A stretch of 64,000 nucleotides of DNA. It comes from Albifimbria verrucaria. Its lineage: Eukaryota > Ascomycota > Sordariomycetes > Hypocreales > Stachybotryaceae. A program made the translations under genes and the position numbers. Below, in pieces: positions 51,701 to 64,000 of the stretch (positions are counted from its first letter, which is position 1; each line of letters opens with the position of its first letter). The notes under the pieces were generated by a model that was not told the DNA's origin, did not search any database, and saw nothing but the letters and a program-made list of their open reading frames with translations. Location of the stretch: contig JAHREC010000013.1 of assembly GCA_020081605.1 (NCBI GenBank), positions 4,836,001 through 4,900,000 on the forward strand, given 5' to 3'.

Positions 51701-53565
51701 TATGATAAACGACAAGTCAGGGCCACAGGACCGAGGCTGGCGCTAGCAAATTCCAAACGTAAGCTTTGGTCAGACAAAGGTGGGCACTTTGATAGCATGA
51801 AGATCTGATCATCATGACCATGTGCTGTCAGCGAAGGACGAGGCTTGTGCATTTTCTCACAAGGGAGAACGTGTCTCTATTGCGATTCTATGCCGTCCCT
51901 CCCTGGGCCGACCGTTAACGACACCAGTTAGCTCAGCTCACGCAGGCGATTTGTGCACAAGGTCAGCCCATTTACTCTTCAGGTCCACATGAGAGGGTTC
52001 CGCTTGTGGTGAGTTTCGGGTCGCTTTAGACTGGGCCGTAGAGAAGACCCCATGGTGTTCACCATCAGCCGTGATGTGTTGTACAGAAATTCACGGCCCT
52101 CACGGTACACGGCCGGGACGCCTGCCGCTCCCCACTTGGGTGTCCCGAGAGAGGTCATGGTAGAGATGGATGGGTTTCTTTCCTCCACTCCTCCGGCGTC
52201 TTTTCGCCTTGCGTGCGCGTCTCTCCCGAGTCCTAGCCAGGCAGCCGCACTTTGTCTGTTGTAGGTGTCGCTCTATACCCCCGCTGAGGATTTACAACGT
52301 GGCCAGGTCTTAGCTGTGAGCAACAGTGGATCGCTTGGGCATTGAACGGCTTTTGCCTGTAATCCATAGGTGCGTGATTGGATTATGATGGTCATATTGT
52401 CAACAAAAGCATCTCGGGCTTGAGATTGGTCGATTTTGCAGTTTCTTCCAAGCCGGCTGTGTTCAATTTCCTTTTCTTCCAGGGTCCACGACAGTCACAT
52501 TGCTGTGCAAAGAGGGCCGCAAGATAAGTGAGACAAGAATAGAAATGTCGGCGAACCTTGGTCGAATGTGCAATTATTACAAGGGAGATATTTGGGGGCG
52601 CTCAAGGTGACCGGCTCCGCGGCGGTCATGGTCATTGGGGGTGGGGAGCGTTGTTTCGAGTGAGAGGTGCCCACACGGCGCATACCGTAGATGCCATGGT
52701 CCGGTAGTCGTTGGTGGGTGTTTTGCCAGCGTTCTCGTCATCCTGCCCACTTTCTGCAGCCTTGTGTTGTTTCGCGTACCTTGGTTTGATGTTTTGCTCG
52801 ATCCTGCTTTTCGCCTAGCCTGGGAAGACGTGCGTGGCACATCAATGCACTAACATAACCTTAGCCTTCTGAAACTTGACGGGCTGCCAGGATGGTGTGC
52901 CATTGGCGGGACGAGACGACGAAACAACACAGAAGAGGGAAAAGGCCATCAACTCCGGCTCGGCTCCCGGGAGAAACCATGCGTGGATCCGAGCTATAGG
53001 CACCCCATCAGCAGCGCGAGGCTGCTCGGGTTTTGTTTATCATGCAAAGTGAGTCAGAAGAGCGTCCCAAGTGTCGATGCCAGGGTCCCCTAGATGGTAG
53101 CTGAGCCTTGCGGTCGCTCTAAGCGGAGCCAACTGCCGGAGTCATCCTTGAATGATAGCATGAACGAATGCCATGGAGAATTCTGGGACTGGCTGGAACA
53201 CAATATGTCTGCGGCACTCTCGGAGCTTGCTCTCGTACACCGAGCCATCCAGGTCGAGACCTATGCAGCCTGGGGAAAGGGAAAAGAAAAACAAGACGCA
53301 CGATGTGGGCTTGGCCAATAGGTCTGCGGCGGTTGCTGCACGAGGGACGTTGCGAAGAAACAAACATACGCATGCGTGCCAGCTAAATCCGCCTGCACAG
53401 ATGTCGCCTTTGTTCCAGCCACAATGTTTCCATGTCGGAAACCGATGGATGCTGCGAACTGCTGCTGACTGGGGAATTGGTTGGAGAGCAATCACGCCGG
53501 CGGCCAATGCCCGATACCCGATGCCAGACACACACACGGCAGAGGCACCCTTCGCCCTGCTTCAC

Positions 53566-53605
53566 TTTGCTTTGCTTTGCTTTGCTTTGCTTTGCTTTGC
53601 TTTGC
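53566..53605. repeat. TTTGC pentanucleotide repeat, 8 copies
   Basis: Eight perfect head-to-tail copies of TTTGC lie in the gene-free region. The array should be length-polymorphic. Confidence 0.95.
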
Positions 53606-54210
53606 CTTTCTCTGCCTTTGAGGGTGAATCACCAATCTAGCACAAACTATTCAGGCACAAGTCATTATTCCCACTGGAAGCATTACGTTTTGTGCTCGGT
53701 ATTTCGGGCAGGCCCCGCCGGTCTGACGCTCGTCTTAGACGACTCTAGCACAGCACAGCGGTGCACTGCACTGCACTTGGTGTCGAGGCGTGTATGTATT
53801 GTATTATCACTGTTGCTCGTCTCGCTACACCCCATTTCGCTCCAGCCAGTGAGACCTGGCCCACGTCGTTGGTGGGTGTCGCTGGCATGCGGAACTAGAA
53901 CCGGGTGGAAGAGGCCAGAGCCAGCGTTAAAAAAAAATGTTTTCCCCTTCCCGTGCACCCGACCATTGCGGACATTCAAGGGTCAATGGTAGGGAAGAAA
54001 GAGAGCCTCGAATACAGCCACGATGAAACCAAGGGTCATGGTGGATGGAACCAACAAAAACGTTAAGCGACGGCTGCAGCAGCAGGAGCATCTAGGCCAC
54101 CCTGAAGCCATTGGCAAGCCCCCGTCATCAAACAGTCAGCTAACATAGAGCAGCCATGGCGCTTACGCCTCGGCGGGTATAAGTGGAAAATATTAGCTGT
54201 CGCTTTAAGG

Positions 54211-54240
54211 TGTGGTGCGGTGCGGTGCGGTACGGTACGG
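54211..54240. repeat. TGCGG/TACGG pentanucleotide repeat, 6 copies
   Basis: One TGTGG, three TGCGG and two TACGG units follow each other in the gene-free region. Confidence 0.9.
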
Positions 54241-57200
54241 CAACGGCCCTCCTCCGTCCATCGCGATCAGCCTTCGACCGGGGATCGATGTAGCTCCCAG
54301 CTCTGCTCTGAGACCCCTGCAGTCGTCTGCGAAACACAGAGGCAAAAAATTTGCATCGTGGAGGCTTCTTCGGCCCCAGATCCCGCAGCGCCGAAGCTAC
54401 ATTCTGTACTTAGTTGAGCTGCCTTTGTTGAGCTGCTTGGAATGTCCGTGGCATGATGACCGGGAACGATGATGATGTAGCGCTGAGACAAAGGCCCCAG
54501 AAGCAGGTTTTGTGACTTGCTCGGTTGAAACCGGTTGTAAGCATTTTCACCCCCATTTTCATAAGTGGGCAAATATCGTTGGTCCGACTTGTGAAGGCGT
54601 CGATTGAGAAAGCTCAAACCCCCATCAACCCTGTCCTTGTCCCTACTTTTTTTTCCTTTCCTTTTTGTCCCTTTTTTTTTTTTAACACATTCATGTTCCA
54701 TGCATGGGGCTGAAGGAATCGGATCGACAAGGATGGGTCCGATCGAAACGCAGCGTCAGCCCGACCAAGCATCAATGTAGTCAGCCCTCCATCAAATATT
54801 GTTACTCCTTTTGTATGAGAAAATTTTCCTGCGTAGAATCCTTTCCATTCGCTAGAGGCAGGAGCGAGAACGAGGGAGATTGGAAAATCCATCCACCAGG
54901 CTCATCGCACAGGGCGTGCTCTCCGCCTGCGCCGGCGATCTATCCCTCTGGGAGATTCCAACGTGTTCTCCTCTCCCTCTCCCTCCCACCTGCCTGCAGG
55001 GCCCTCCATTCAATGCAAGGCAAGGTATCTGCTTTCAGACGGCTGCATGAGGGTGGGGCTTCCGCTGGAATAAGGATCCTGGAGGCATCGAGACCGTACA
55101 GTATTATCTACTTGCAGATGCACAAAGCACCAGAATAATGATGCATGGGAATTCTGAATCACTACGTGACTGCACTAGGAATTCCAATACGCAATTGCGC
55201 AAATGGTGTACCTATTTGACATTGCATATCGCAGAGGCGCACGGTGCTTTGTGAAAGGTGAGTCAACATTCACCAACTGCACCTCATCTGTGCTCTTAAC
55301 TAAGCCCTTACATAATCACCGTCTTTATGCAAACCTCCCACAGCAATGCCACATCGTCGAAACAGCGGCTCCCTCGGTTTCGTCTAAGCTGGCGCCGTTA
55401 GCCTCCAGGACCGGGTCATGGGATACGCAAACCCGACATGCCCAATGTGACGGAAGCAACTAGTGCTACTGCTGGGGCGGGCTGTCGATGGAACAGAAAA
55501 AATTCTCCGTGCTGGATCACGCGTGCAGCTTCGCTCGATGGAGCTTCTCCACCGGATGGCCAGCCGATGATGCCGTTGCTTGGGGACAATGATGTGATGC
55601 ATTTGCCAGTTGGAAGCGTGTCCCTTGGGTATCAACCAAATCTATCTGTCATTGTGCCAAATCAATCGATCAGCCGAGGTAATGCGATGATCGGGTTAGC
55701 TAGCCCCTTGGTCAAAGGGCGCCTCCGTGCCCAAGTCGATTGGTTTACCTGCCAGCAACACATTAAGGTTGCCACTTGGTAGCATTGCAGTATAGCTCCT
55801 CTTTGCCCAAGACTTAGCGCCTCCAGGTGGTGTGTTCCGAATGTGCGGATACGCTGATCAGCGGCAAGCCAAAGGGCAGCAAGTCGGCGCCCGCCCATCT
55901 TAGCATGAACGTTAACCCCAGCCTTTGGTAACCCGTTTCTCGCCCCTTCCTACGTCCCTCCCGCCCTCCCAAGCCTTGGTCAAACTTTGGGTAGCTTTCG
56001 CCCATCGCGAGCAAGGTTCGCCTACAGCAAGCCGACATGTCGTGGCGCCCAGCTTTCCACACCACCATTGAACTCCCCCTCCATCAATTCCTATTTGGCC
56101 AAACTTTGGAGAATATGTTATGTGAAAATGCAAATGTCCGTCGAGGCACGAGGCGTCGGTCGTCCCCGGCTTCCTGCGGCCGACACGGCTCCCCAGTATC
56201 CAGGCTGCAGGGCGCATCTCCTCAACACACCCAATAGTTTGGGTCTAGACCATAACCATGGCTGCCCTGTTCTATTCACTAGTGAGGAAGACCAAGAAAA
56301 TTCTATTAGGGGATGCTATCGTGAGTATCCTTGCATGGTCTGATTATCAGTCAAGACCGGAGGGATCGGAGCCGTTTTGTGACTCTTTTTTCCACGATGA
56401 CTCTGCTCCGTACCGGCCCGAGCTATGAGGTGATGTGTCGCTGCCCTGTCAAATCGCTGCCCCACTACGGAGATTCTCTTGCCTGTAACTTAGCATTAGC
56501 AGCTCAGGGACAGCTTTGCAGAAACCAGTGCACAAGTCAAAGAAGTAATAGTCCAGTAATTGATGTTGTAACAGGGGTTGTTTGTGCCCCAATTGATTTG
56601 GTAGTCCTAACAGAGAACAAGCGTCTCTAGCTATTGTTTGGCTCTCTTGCCATCATTTCGTTTCAATACAGTAATACCCGTGCAAACCAATCCCATGCCA
56701 TTTCGACCATTGGCTATATGCCTGGTCTTCCCTTGCGCCGTCATTCTTTGGTATCCATATCCCGTGTGTGCCAACCCAAAGCAGGTGGTCAACCCTCAGT
56801 ATCCCTAGTATCATGATATGCCCTTTGGCCTCAACGTCCAACCCGAAAGGCCATGCTAATAAACAACGTATGATGTCTGGCTCCATCCTTCGTAATGACA
56901 CAAGACGCCGCTCGTCGGCTTCTAGTACCCGTACTCGCCATGCAACTCCTGGATCCAGTATTGGTTGGGTAGAAGCGCCAACTGGTCTTCGATGAATGAG
57001 ATGACAAAGGAAAAGAGAAATAAAACTTTTTGACATGCTGTGCTCCGGTATAATGCCCATCTTGTTACAAAGACAATAAAGGGTAAGAAAAAGATGTGCG
57101 ATTGAAAGTAATGCGAGGTGAGTTGTAGGGGTAGCAGTGTAGTCCCGTGTGATGATGATGTAGATGTGTGAGTTGAGTGATTGCCTTCCCAAAGGAAGGC

Positions 57201-57251
57201 GGGGGTATCAAGTCTTGTGTCGGTTCTCCTGACCGAGTAGATCAAGATGGT

Positions 57252-57739
57252 TTAGTATGATCGTCGTCGCTGCAATCGAACTTGCTCGAATGAGACGGCG
57301 TAGGCACGAAGCTCCTTGCGGGCCTTGTCTGATAGTTGGATCGAGTCGGTGGAGGAGTTGGTGCTCTGCATGGAGCAGAGGCTGCTGTGGGAGCTCGAAG
57401 GACTGAGGGCGGAAGCCGGTAGCGAGGTGCTTGGCTGGTCGGCTTTCGTAGTGGAGTAGTTGAAGTAGGAAGGTTGGGCAGCGGAAGAGCCATATGGCTG
57501 AGCGTTGCTGAAGTCGTAGGCGGGAGACAGGTAGAACTTGGTGCTGGTGGGTTTGCTAGGCGCAGCCCAGGACGAGAGGGAAGCAGGAGTAAAGCCGGGG
57601 AGCTGGCTTGCGAGCTTGACGTCGAAGCAGTCGTCTCGAAGTCGGCCAGCCTGCAGGACTCGGAGCAGTAGAGGTCGTTCTCAGCCTGCACCTGCTTCTC
57701 GCAGGCGACGCAGTACTGAAGAGCCCAGGAGTCAAACAT
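57252..57739 (-). CDS. Ecl1-type (life-span regulatory factor) small protein (frame-broken)
   Basis: Proteins of the Ecl1 family in fission yeast extend chronological lifespan and respond to starvation; they carry a short zinc-binding-like cysteine motif. The ATG at 57739 gives MFDSWALQYCVACEKQVQA and then LYCSESCRLADFE: a CxxC plus CxxxC pair at the N-terminus, as in the family. One C appears lost in the run at 57597-57600 (minus-strand CCCC). Restoring it turns an unlikely Pro/Arg-rich tail into a plausible Ser/Tyr-rich one (FTPASLSSWAAPSKP, KFYLSPAYDFSNAQPYG, SSSHSSLCSMQSTNSST) ending in ARKELRAYAVSFEQVR and a basic RRRSY end; the total is 162 residues. No intron. It stands alone between two large spacers. 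Confidence 0.85.
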
Positions 57740-59769
57740 GGTGTTGATTGTTGGAGAGGGTCGATTGAAGAAAGGATCGTTGAGATCCTTGGATGGATAT
57801 GGGATCGAAGTCGAGAGTCTACTGCTGTTATACAGTAGTCGCCCGGCGTGATCGAGGTGGCAGCGTGCAATGAGTCAGAAGCAAGTTGCTGTTGCAGAAT
57901 AGCCAAGAGGCAGCTCGGTGGTGGTGAATGAGAAATGAGCTTGCAATGAAGTAAAGAAGAAGAGGTTGAGCGTTGAAAGGAAGAGTGAAGGTTGATGAAG
58001 TGCAGAGGAGGAAGAGATCCAGAGAGGAGCGGCGGGACGCATATGTATGTATTCTGGGCACAGCCTGCTGCGTGTGGAGGGTGAGTGGTGGATGACCAGT
58101 TCTGCAAGACAAGAAAGTTTTAGCGCAGAGAGTACTTCGGTACATGCCTAAGAAAATGTGGAGGAGGGCACTCAGGCCGCCAGCATCGTAGCAGCGACAG
58201 GGGCTAAGGCGGCAAGGATGGGCCTGAAACCCCACCTACTCCCTGTAGCATATAGCGCCTGCAGGGGGTGTCTAGAAGGCGTGAGGAGGGGTGAGGCAGA
58301 CGAAGGGGTGTGCATGTCAAGAGAAGAAGAAGAAAAAAAGCCAAGGCAGTGCAACAGTGCACTCATCGCTACAGCCAGCCTACGTACCCCCATGCGCAAC
58401 CAAACCTGACGCAGATACTTTCTGGCACGCCGGCGCAGGTACTGCGCTGGTTTTCTATGGGCCCTCATCAGCGGAATCGGAGACCCCCGGTACCTCACGT
58501 ACGCAAATTGGCTTGTACATCACGTCAACATGCTAAGGTGGTTCGTGAAAGACACACAAGCACGCCCACCCACCAAGGCACAAGACAGAGATCGCAGGCC
58601 AGGTTCGTCAGGCCCAGACCAGGGAGGCGTCCAAATGGTGAATCGAACCCCAGGACAATTTTTTTTCTGCACAGCTCTGAACGACGGCCTGCTCCAGTTG
58701 GAATTTTTCCTCACAACGTCGTGAAATTGTAAAACCGCTCGCTCCGTGGAGTGTGACTCAAAAAGAAGGGGTCCAAGTCCCGGCGTCTCCTCGTCGAGCC
58801 GTCGCCCAACCTTAACAGCGAGTGTGCAGCGCTTGTGGTCTGATATTGGTCCTTCAACGACAGATCATCAAGGTTTGAATCGTACGGGCGGCGGCGATGG
58901 CGGCATCGGATTTGTAGCCAGGCGACTTTCGCCCCTCCAGCCAGGGCAAAGTGGTGTGCTTAGTGCAAAAATTAATGCGATTCTCGGCAGTGCCCCAGTG
59001 GCTGCTGGTGCTTGGTGCCTTTTTTGTGCGCGCTGCTGCACTGTCTGCATCTGTGTGTGCACTAACGACTTGTTAGCAGGGAGCGTGCGCGGATAGCGCT
59101 GCACAAAGGGTGTCGTTGTGCAGGCTCCGGCAGCCTGTACAGGAGGTAGGTAGGGGGTCACTGCCATTGCCGATTATGCATGTGCATTTTGTGCACAATA
59201 GAATGGGATTAATGCGCAACGCAAGCAGGCAGACGGGTGGGCGACTGCTGTGCTTGGTGGGCCCAGGCACGTTACAAAGCGGGTGGGTTTAGTGCTCTCT
59301 GTACGCTGTAGCGTTGCAGCAAGCAGCTGCGTGGATGGTGCGAGAGATGGTGTGATCAATGGCGATAGAATGGTGCGGATTGTGGTGTAGCCATCGTCCT
59401 GCAGCGGCCATCGCCTCCCGATTGCGTGTGTGTGTGTGCGCCCCCATTCTGGAGCCCCTGCTGGTCCGTTACGTTTGAATGATGATACACTCAACAAACC
59501 GCCGTGTGGCCAAATCTTGTCCTGGTTCTGTCCCTTCTGGACCTGCAGCGGCGAGGAACGGGCAAACCTAGCATAAACTTTGTCCGGTCCCTGTGATTGC
59601 GGGAAGAGGCATAGCATTCAGCGCGGGCATGTAAGGCACCAAAGCATACCTGGTGAACGTGCATAACCTCGGCGGTGCCCGCGAGCTAGCACCACCCATG
59701 GTTCGGTCTGTTGTTTTCCCATGTTTCGAGTGCGAGCAGGCAAAGCAGGTGAGTGGGCAGAGCTCAGGA

Positions 59770-59797
59770 CGCAGAGCGCAGAGCGCAGAGCGCAGAG
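59770..59797. repeat. CGCAGAG heptamer repeat, 4 copies
   Basis: Four perfect head-to-tail copies of CGCAGAG in the spacer upstream of the Ecl1-type gene. Confidence 0.9.
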
Positions 59798-60010
59798 TAC
59801 AGTTGAAATGTCAACCAGGACGCTTCCAGCCTAGCCTGTTTCTGGCCATGGCGGCCTAGACAAGTCCGGCTTAGCCGCCTTTCAAACCCCCTCGAAACAT
59901 CCCCTCACTCATTCATTCATCCATCCATCCATCAATCAGGCTTCCACTTCCTCCCTACTATTCATGGTACGCACACCCACGCTCACACTCCCTCCCGCGC
60001 TGCATCTGTG

Positions 60011-60048
60011 CCTGCCTGTCTGTCTGTCTGCCTGCCTGCCTGTCTGCC
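60011..60048. repeat. CTGC/CTGT tetranucleotide tract
   Basis: About nine CTGC or CTGT units follow each other in the spacer; a CATC-rich run lies just before, at 59915-59935. Confidence 0.85.
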
Positions 60049-63000
60049 TATCTTCGCCTGTCCCCTTGGTCCCCTCCTCCACTCCAATGCTTGGCCAAGA
60101 TGCACCCAGCCAAGAATGGATATACCACTTCCACTCTCCCCAGAAGCCAAGGGTTGGCTCCCGTTGGCGTCATGTGTGAGCCCACACCCCGCCAACCTAC
60201 TAAGGCCATCTTGGAGCCCGCACCATCGCAAATCACCTGTCATGGCATGTTCATGTGAGCGACCAGTGCCAAAGAACGTGCCAGGCCAAAGTCGACTCTC
60301 GAGGACTGACGCTCCACCTTCTCCCCACGCGCGGATGGACGACGGCCATTTCATATCTTGACGATCCCTTTCTCGGATCGACATTCGGCACTCCCTGGAA
60401 TAGAAACTCGACTCGACACAGGAGCCATGCGGATGACGATTAGAGTCTGCTCGGGCCGGCCGCGTTGTCAATCGCTGCGCATCCTAATCAAGCAATGCCC
60501 CTATCATTCCAGATGGTCATGCGCATGGCCATCTCGAGCATCGAGAAGCTATCCCTACAAGTCAAGTTTCATCCAAGCCCTGAGGGAGCTAGTTGTCCGC
60601 TTTGGCTTGTCGATGAAGAAAGAAGCAACGATCAAGTCGCCACGCTTTCTTAGTTCAACACGCATGCCGCCCACCCAAAACTACCGCAAAAGCAAGGTCT
60701 TCAGGAACCAGTATGAACAACGTGCGCCGGCCTGGAAGATGCATCCCACGAATGGACAAGTGCAGCCGGCTTCTGCTGCAATGCAACGCCGTGGGTGCAC
60801 CTGCAGGAAGATGTCCCACCAAGCTTCCGTCATTGGCCGTTGCTTGATGCACCCTGACCAGGCTATCCAATGCAAGGCCGTCTTCTCCCGATTTGCCCCT
60901 CTAGCGATCAGAGTCTGGTTGCTTGTCCGGGGCTGACGAGTGCGTTCGCACGCAGAAGTTATCATTAGTTTGCATTTTGTTCGTCCTTCCTATCCTCCGG
61001 ATCCCCACCTTGGGAAGCTCTCAGACACTGGGGAAAGTCAGGCATCATTGCCAATCAGTAGATCCTTTTAGTGATTGACAGCAGGACGGCCGTGCATCTA
61101 GCCTGGTTGGACGTCAACCCTTTGATACCAGGGCAGCTTCGGATGATACGCTGCACATTATCATACCTACGTCCTACTGTACCATGAATGCTTGCTCCAT
61201 CTGGTATGTAACACCCTCAAAAGCCAAGCCTTTCTGCCCTGGTCGGTTTTGCGGTGCTAGTTACCCCAGGTCTCCAGTGTTTGCCGGCGATAATACATCT
61301 CGCAGAGCGCCCGTAGGACCAGCGGCCTAGCCAATTGTGGACGTCATGAATCTTGCTATACCCTTTCCGCTCAAACCTGCTTCTCGATGGTGTGGTCACG
61401 GTAAATCACTACGACCGTCTCCCCACACCCACTTCTCTCGTTATCTAATGGGCAGCTGTTCCAATGTCTCCAACGTTGCCACCTGACCACCTGTGCGAAA
61501 CCTGTTCTTGCCAGTCGTCTGGAACACGATTCGCGGCAGAACTAGGAGCATGAGTCTGCAAGCTCGTGTGGCCATCCCTCTGGTGGACGCCTAGGCGTGT
61601 TAATGAGCTCGTTTCGACTCAAGAAACGGCCTTCCTCTCTTCACTAGCCCCGCTCGCACCAACTACAGCCCCTGACTGACCTGAAGCTATCGTACTATGT
61701 AATCATGTGTTCTGTCATTTATCACCCACTTCTTCCACATGGTTGTCCCATTGACGAGTGAAGAGTGCATGGCCAGTGGAGTAGCCAGCTTGACCCTGAG
61801 CAGCCTGTGACCTAAGTACCGAGAACGACGACCGCGAGTGCTATCGCTCTTGTTCTATGCATCGAACTGGAAGCCGATGACTCTCCTTCGCATTTGCCTT
61901 GGAAAAACGCAACACGATGTCCCGTGGGTCCTCTGTGCATGGTATGCGCAGCAGCGTTGCATTGCCCTGGCAAGGAACTGGGTCAATCCTAGCGAGGGGC
62001 ATGCAATAGTCGTCATGCCTGGCTTTTTGGGATAGGTAGTTGCCAACAGCATGCTCATGCACAGACATGGCGAGTTTTCATCTGCCGTGTCGTTTATTAC
62101 GAAACCGTAGGTTTCACAGACAATGAATGTCGTCAAGTCTGGCAACCTCTTGCTGACCAGCTCAATCTACATTCATATGTAGAGGCAGCCAATAGGAGCA
62201 TGTCAGCCGCAGCATCCTTCGCACGGCTGGCGCGGATATCAAGAAAACGTAAGCCACACGATAGGTAGGCGGGCTGGCAACGACCACCCACGCACGTATC
62301 CATAGTGCTGGAGCCCATAGCAAACCTCCTCCTGCATGGCTTAAACAACCCACCCACAAAGGCATGCGGGATGAAATCGACCAATTAAGAGCGAGGAGTG
62401 AGCAGAATGATCTACTGGCACCCTGATAGGCAGTGGCTGGGAGAGACAGCCAACTGCATAGATGATGTCCTGGCGTGGGGGACTGAGAAGGCCAATTTAT
62501 TTCTCAAGAGGTGCATGGCGCCAACCCGACGTTGTTTGGTTGAAGCCGACAGCCATGATGCTGGTCAGGCAGCTCAGGGCTCAGCGTAGGGTGATAGCAA
62601 CCCTCTACAAGTTCACGATCCACTGATTGGCTATTGCGCATGCAGCATACAGCTTCTTGCAGCGTGTCTAGGACATCAATGCATCCCCTCGTTGGGACCA
62701 GTATCTAAACATATCCCAGTGTTCGGGTGCCCTTACGTGTGAGGCTTTTCACAGTCTCCATAACATGCCGATCCCAAAGCGTGGTGATCTATAAGACCGA
62801 AAGCAGCCGTGTGGTACTCTGGAACCTGGCTGTCCGTGCCGCTTACAACGCGCCCTTGAAGTCTCACATTAAGCAATATGGTGGGCGCGAGTACCGAAGA
62901 AAGGCCACTGGTACGCCCGCTGGAGGAGCTGGCCTTCTCAAGCTTTCTATCGGCTGAGACACAGATGTCTAGGGGCTCACAATGGCCATGACGGGTTTAG

Positions 63001-64000
63001 CATTCCCTTATCGGGAGATGCATCATCGTGGAGCGACTTGCATTTGCCAGGTTTGTTCAAGGGGATACACATGAGTAATCCGCTCGATTACGCCATGAAT
63101 TGCGGCCATGTTCTCTTTGTTATTTTACGCGTAATACGTGATGTGTCTGCTTTGCTGGACAAAAGTACGACAATGAACGTCTCATGAATGCCACAGGAGA
63201 TTGTGAAGGCGAGCACAAACCAAGACAAAACAACCCCGGCTTACACACTGGGTGTGGGCTACGAACTACGCCGTACAGAGTGCTTGCTTCTTCTTTACAG
63301 TACCTCACCCCTGGCTGGCCTCTTCTGCAGAGTCCCATGGTCCTATCTGCGGAGTGCAGATAGACCCCCACGCAAGATTGCGAATGGCGTGGGTTGTGCT
63401 CCATAGCTGGGTGGTAAATTGCAGCATTGCGACGCTGCACTTCGCAAGGTATCTGAATGCTAATTCCTCCTCTCACCCAAGGGTCCATTGATAGGACGAC
63501 TTGGCGCTGGCAATCTCGACAATGGTATTTTGGCGCTTGTGAGACGAATTGGGAATGCTCAGCGAAAGAGACACGATACTGCAGACACCAAGCTCGTACA
63601 CCAGACTAGGCTCAGCACTAGGACAGCCAGAACAGGCATCGTCTCTCGCCAATCTGGTCTGGGGCAGCTATAGCGCTCATACTGGCTATCAATGTCATGG
63701 CCTAGCTTCATCGCGAGGAGCCCGCATCGGGGGTAATTCATCCAATTATCGCAGCGTCCAGGGAGGAGCACCAGGGCTCTGTATGCAGGGGCTTCCAAGT
63801 CTGTCGAGCACGGACCAAGCGGGATGGTACAGCTGGCCCTTGGCTCTCCCTTAGAGCACCGGCACTATGTGCTGGGGATATGGCAGATCACCAGGATCCT
63901 TCAACGCTGAAAGCTGAGCAGTGACCACTGGGTAGTTCTCAGACAGGCCCTTGCCCTACCAGTGCTGCGCGCTATCCCATAGTAGGGAGTAGACAAATTT

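Larger units (their letters stand above)
48721..57251. other. 8.5 kb gene-free region downstream of the Ecl1-type gene
   Basis: No conserved protein, tRNA or rRNA is visible on either strand. Base composition is not extreme and there is no dense run of stops as in a typical RIP-mutated transposon. Frames up to 195 codons (49839-50426 minus, 53173-53640 plus) lack family features. Simple repeats lie at 53566-53605 and 54211-54240, with poly-T near 54670-54683. The region is long for a fungal spacer. Confidence 0.5.
57740..64000. other. 6.3 kb region upstream of the Ecl1-type gene, no recognisable gene
   Basis: The first 400 bases (57740-58140) are purine-rich on the plus strand (C/T-rich on the transcript strand) and look like a long 5' leader with several upstream ATGs. 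Beyond that no conserved protein, tRNA or rRNA is visible; ORFs up to 192 codons (60358-60936 plus) lack family features. Simple repeats lie at 59770-59797 and 60011-60048. The window ends without another gene. Confidence 0.5.

Overview
The window looks like nuclear DNA of a filamentous ascomycete, most likely a sordariomycete and probably Hypocreales. The basis is the protein types (hybrid histidine kinase with PAS domains, TBC protein with a long disordered N-terminus, ankyrin-DIL protein, Ecl1-type protein, allantoicase), short introns of about 50-110 bases with GTAAGT/GTATGT-like donors and CTAAC-like branch sites, pyrimidine-rich leaders, and long spacers with simple repeats. The family assignments are from memory of protein families; no search was run. 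No rRNA, tRNA, CRISPR array or intact transposon was recognised.

Layout. 1-4281: spacer and long leader. 4282-5715 (+): proline-rich conserved protein. 5716-11942: gene-poor, including an A+T-leaning stretch with relic-like protein fragments. 11943-14942 (-): TBC-domain Rab GAP. 17970-20577 (-): ankyrin-DIL protein. 21353-22503 (-): allantoicase. 23985-24807 (+): cytochrome b561-type membrane protein. 25253-27959 (+): M13 (neprilysin-like) protein with a broken zinc motif. 27960-32915: spacer. 32916-39131 (+): hybrid histidine kinase of about 2050 residues. 40292-41855 (-): histidine-phosphatase-fold protein. 43200-43822 (+): PRKRIP1-like splicing protein. 44092-46058 (-): CCT3 chaperonin subunit. 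47604-48720 (-): unrecognised protein. 57252-57739 (-): Ecl1-type protein, set in two spacers of 8.5 and 6.3 kb.

The main technical message is that nearly every gene is broken by single-base losses, mostly in runs of the same base. Adding one base at each place restores the reading frame, and the exon phases then close exactly in every gene where all the shift points could be placed. This happens even in the essential CCT3 gene, so it points to an error-prone long-read assembly rather than to gene decay. Gene ends below are given for the whole locus across these breaks.

The genes do not form one pathway. They are a housekeeping and signalling mixture: vesicle traffic (TBC, perhaps DIL), purine-nitrogen recycling (allantoicase), two-component sensing (histidine kinase), splicing, cytosolic folding and starvation or lifespan regulation (Ecl1 type). 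The most interesting biology is the apparently dead M13 peptidase, the pseudo-receiver and split PAS domain in the kinase, repeated AGGTA/TACCT clusters in spacers, and the large gene-free regions around the Ecl1-type gene.
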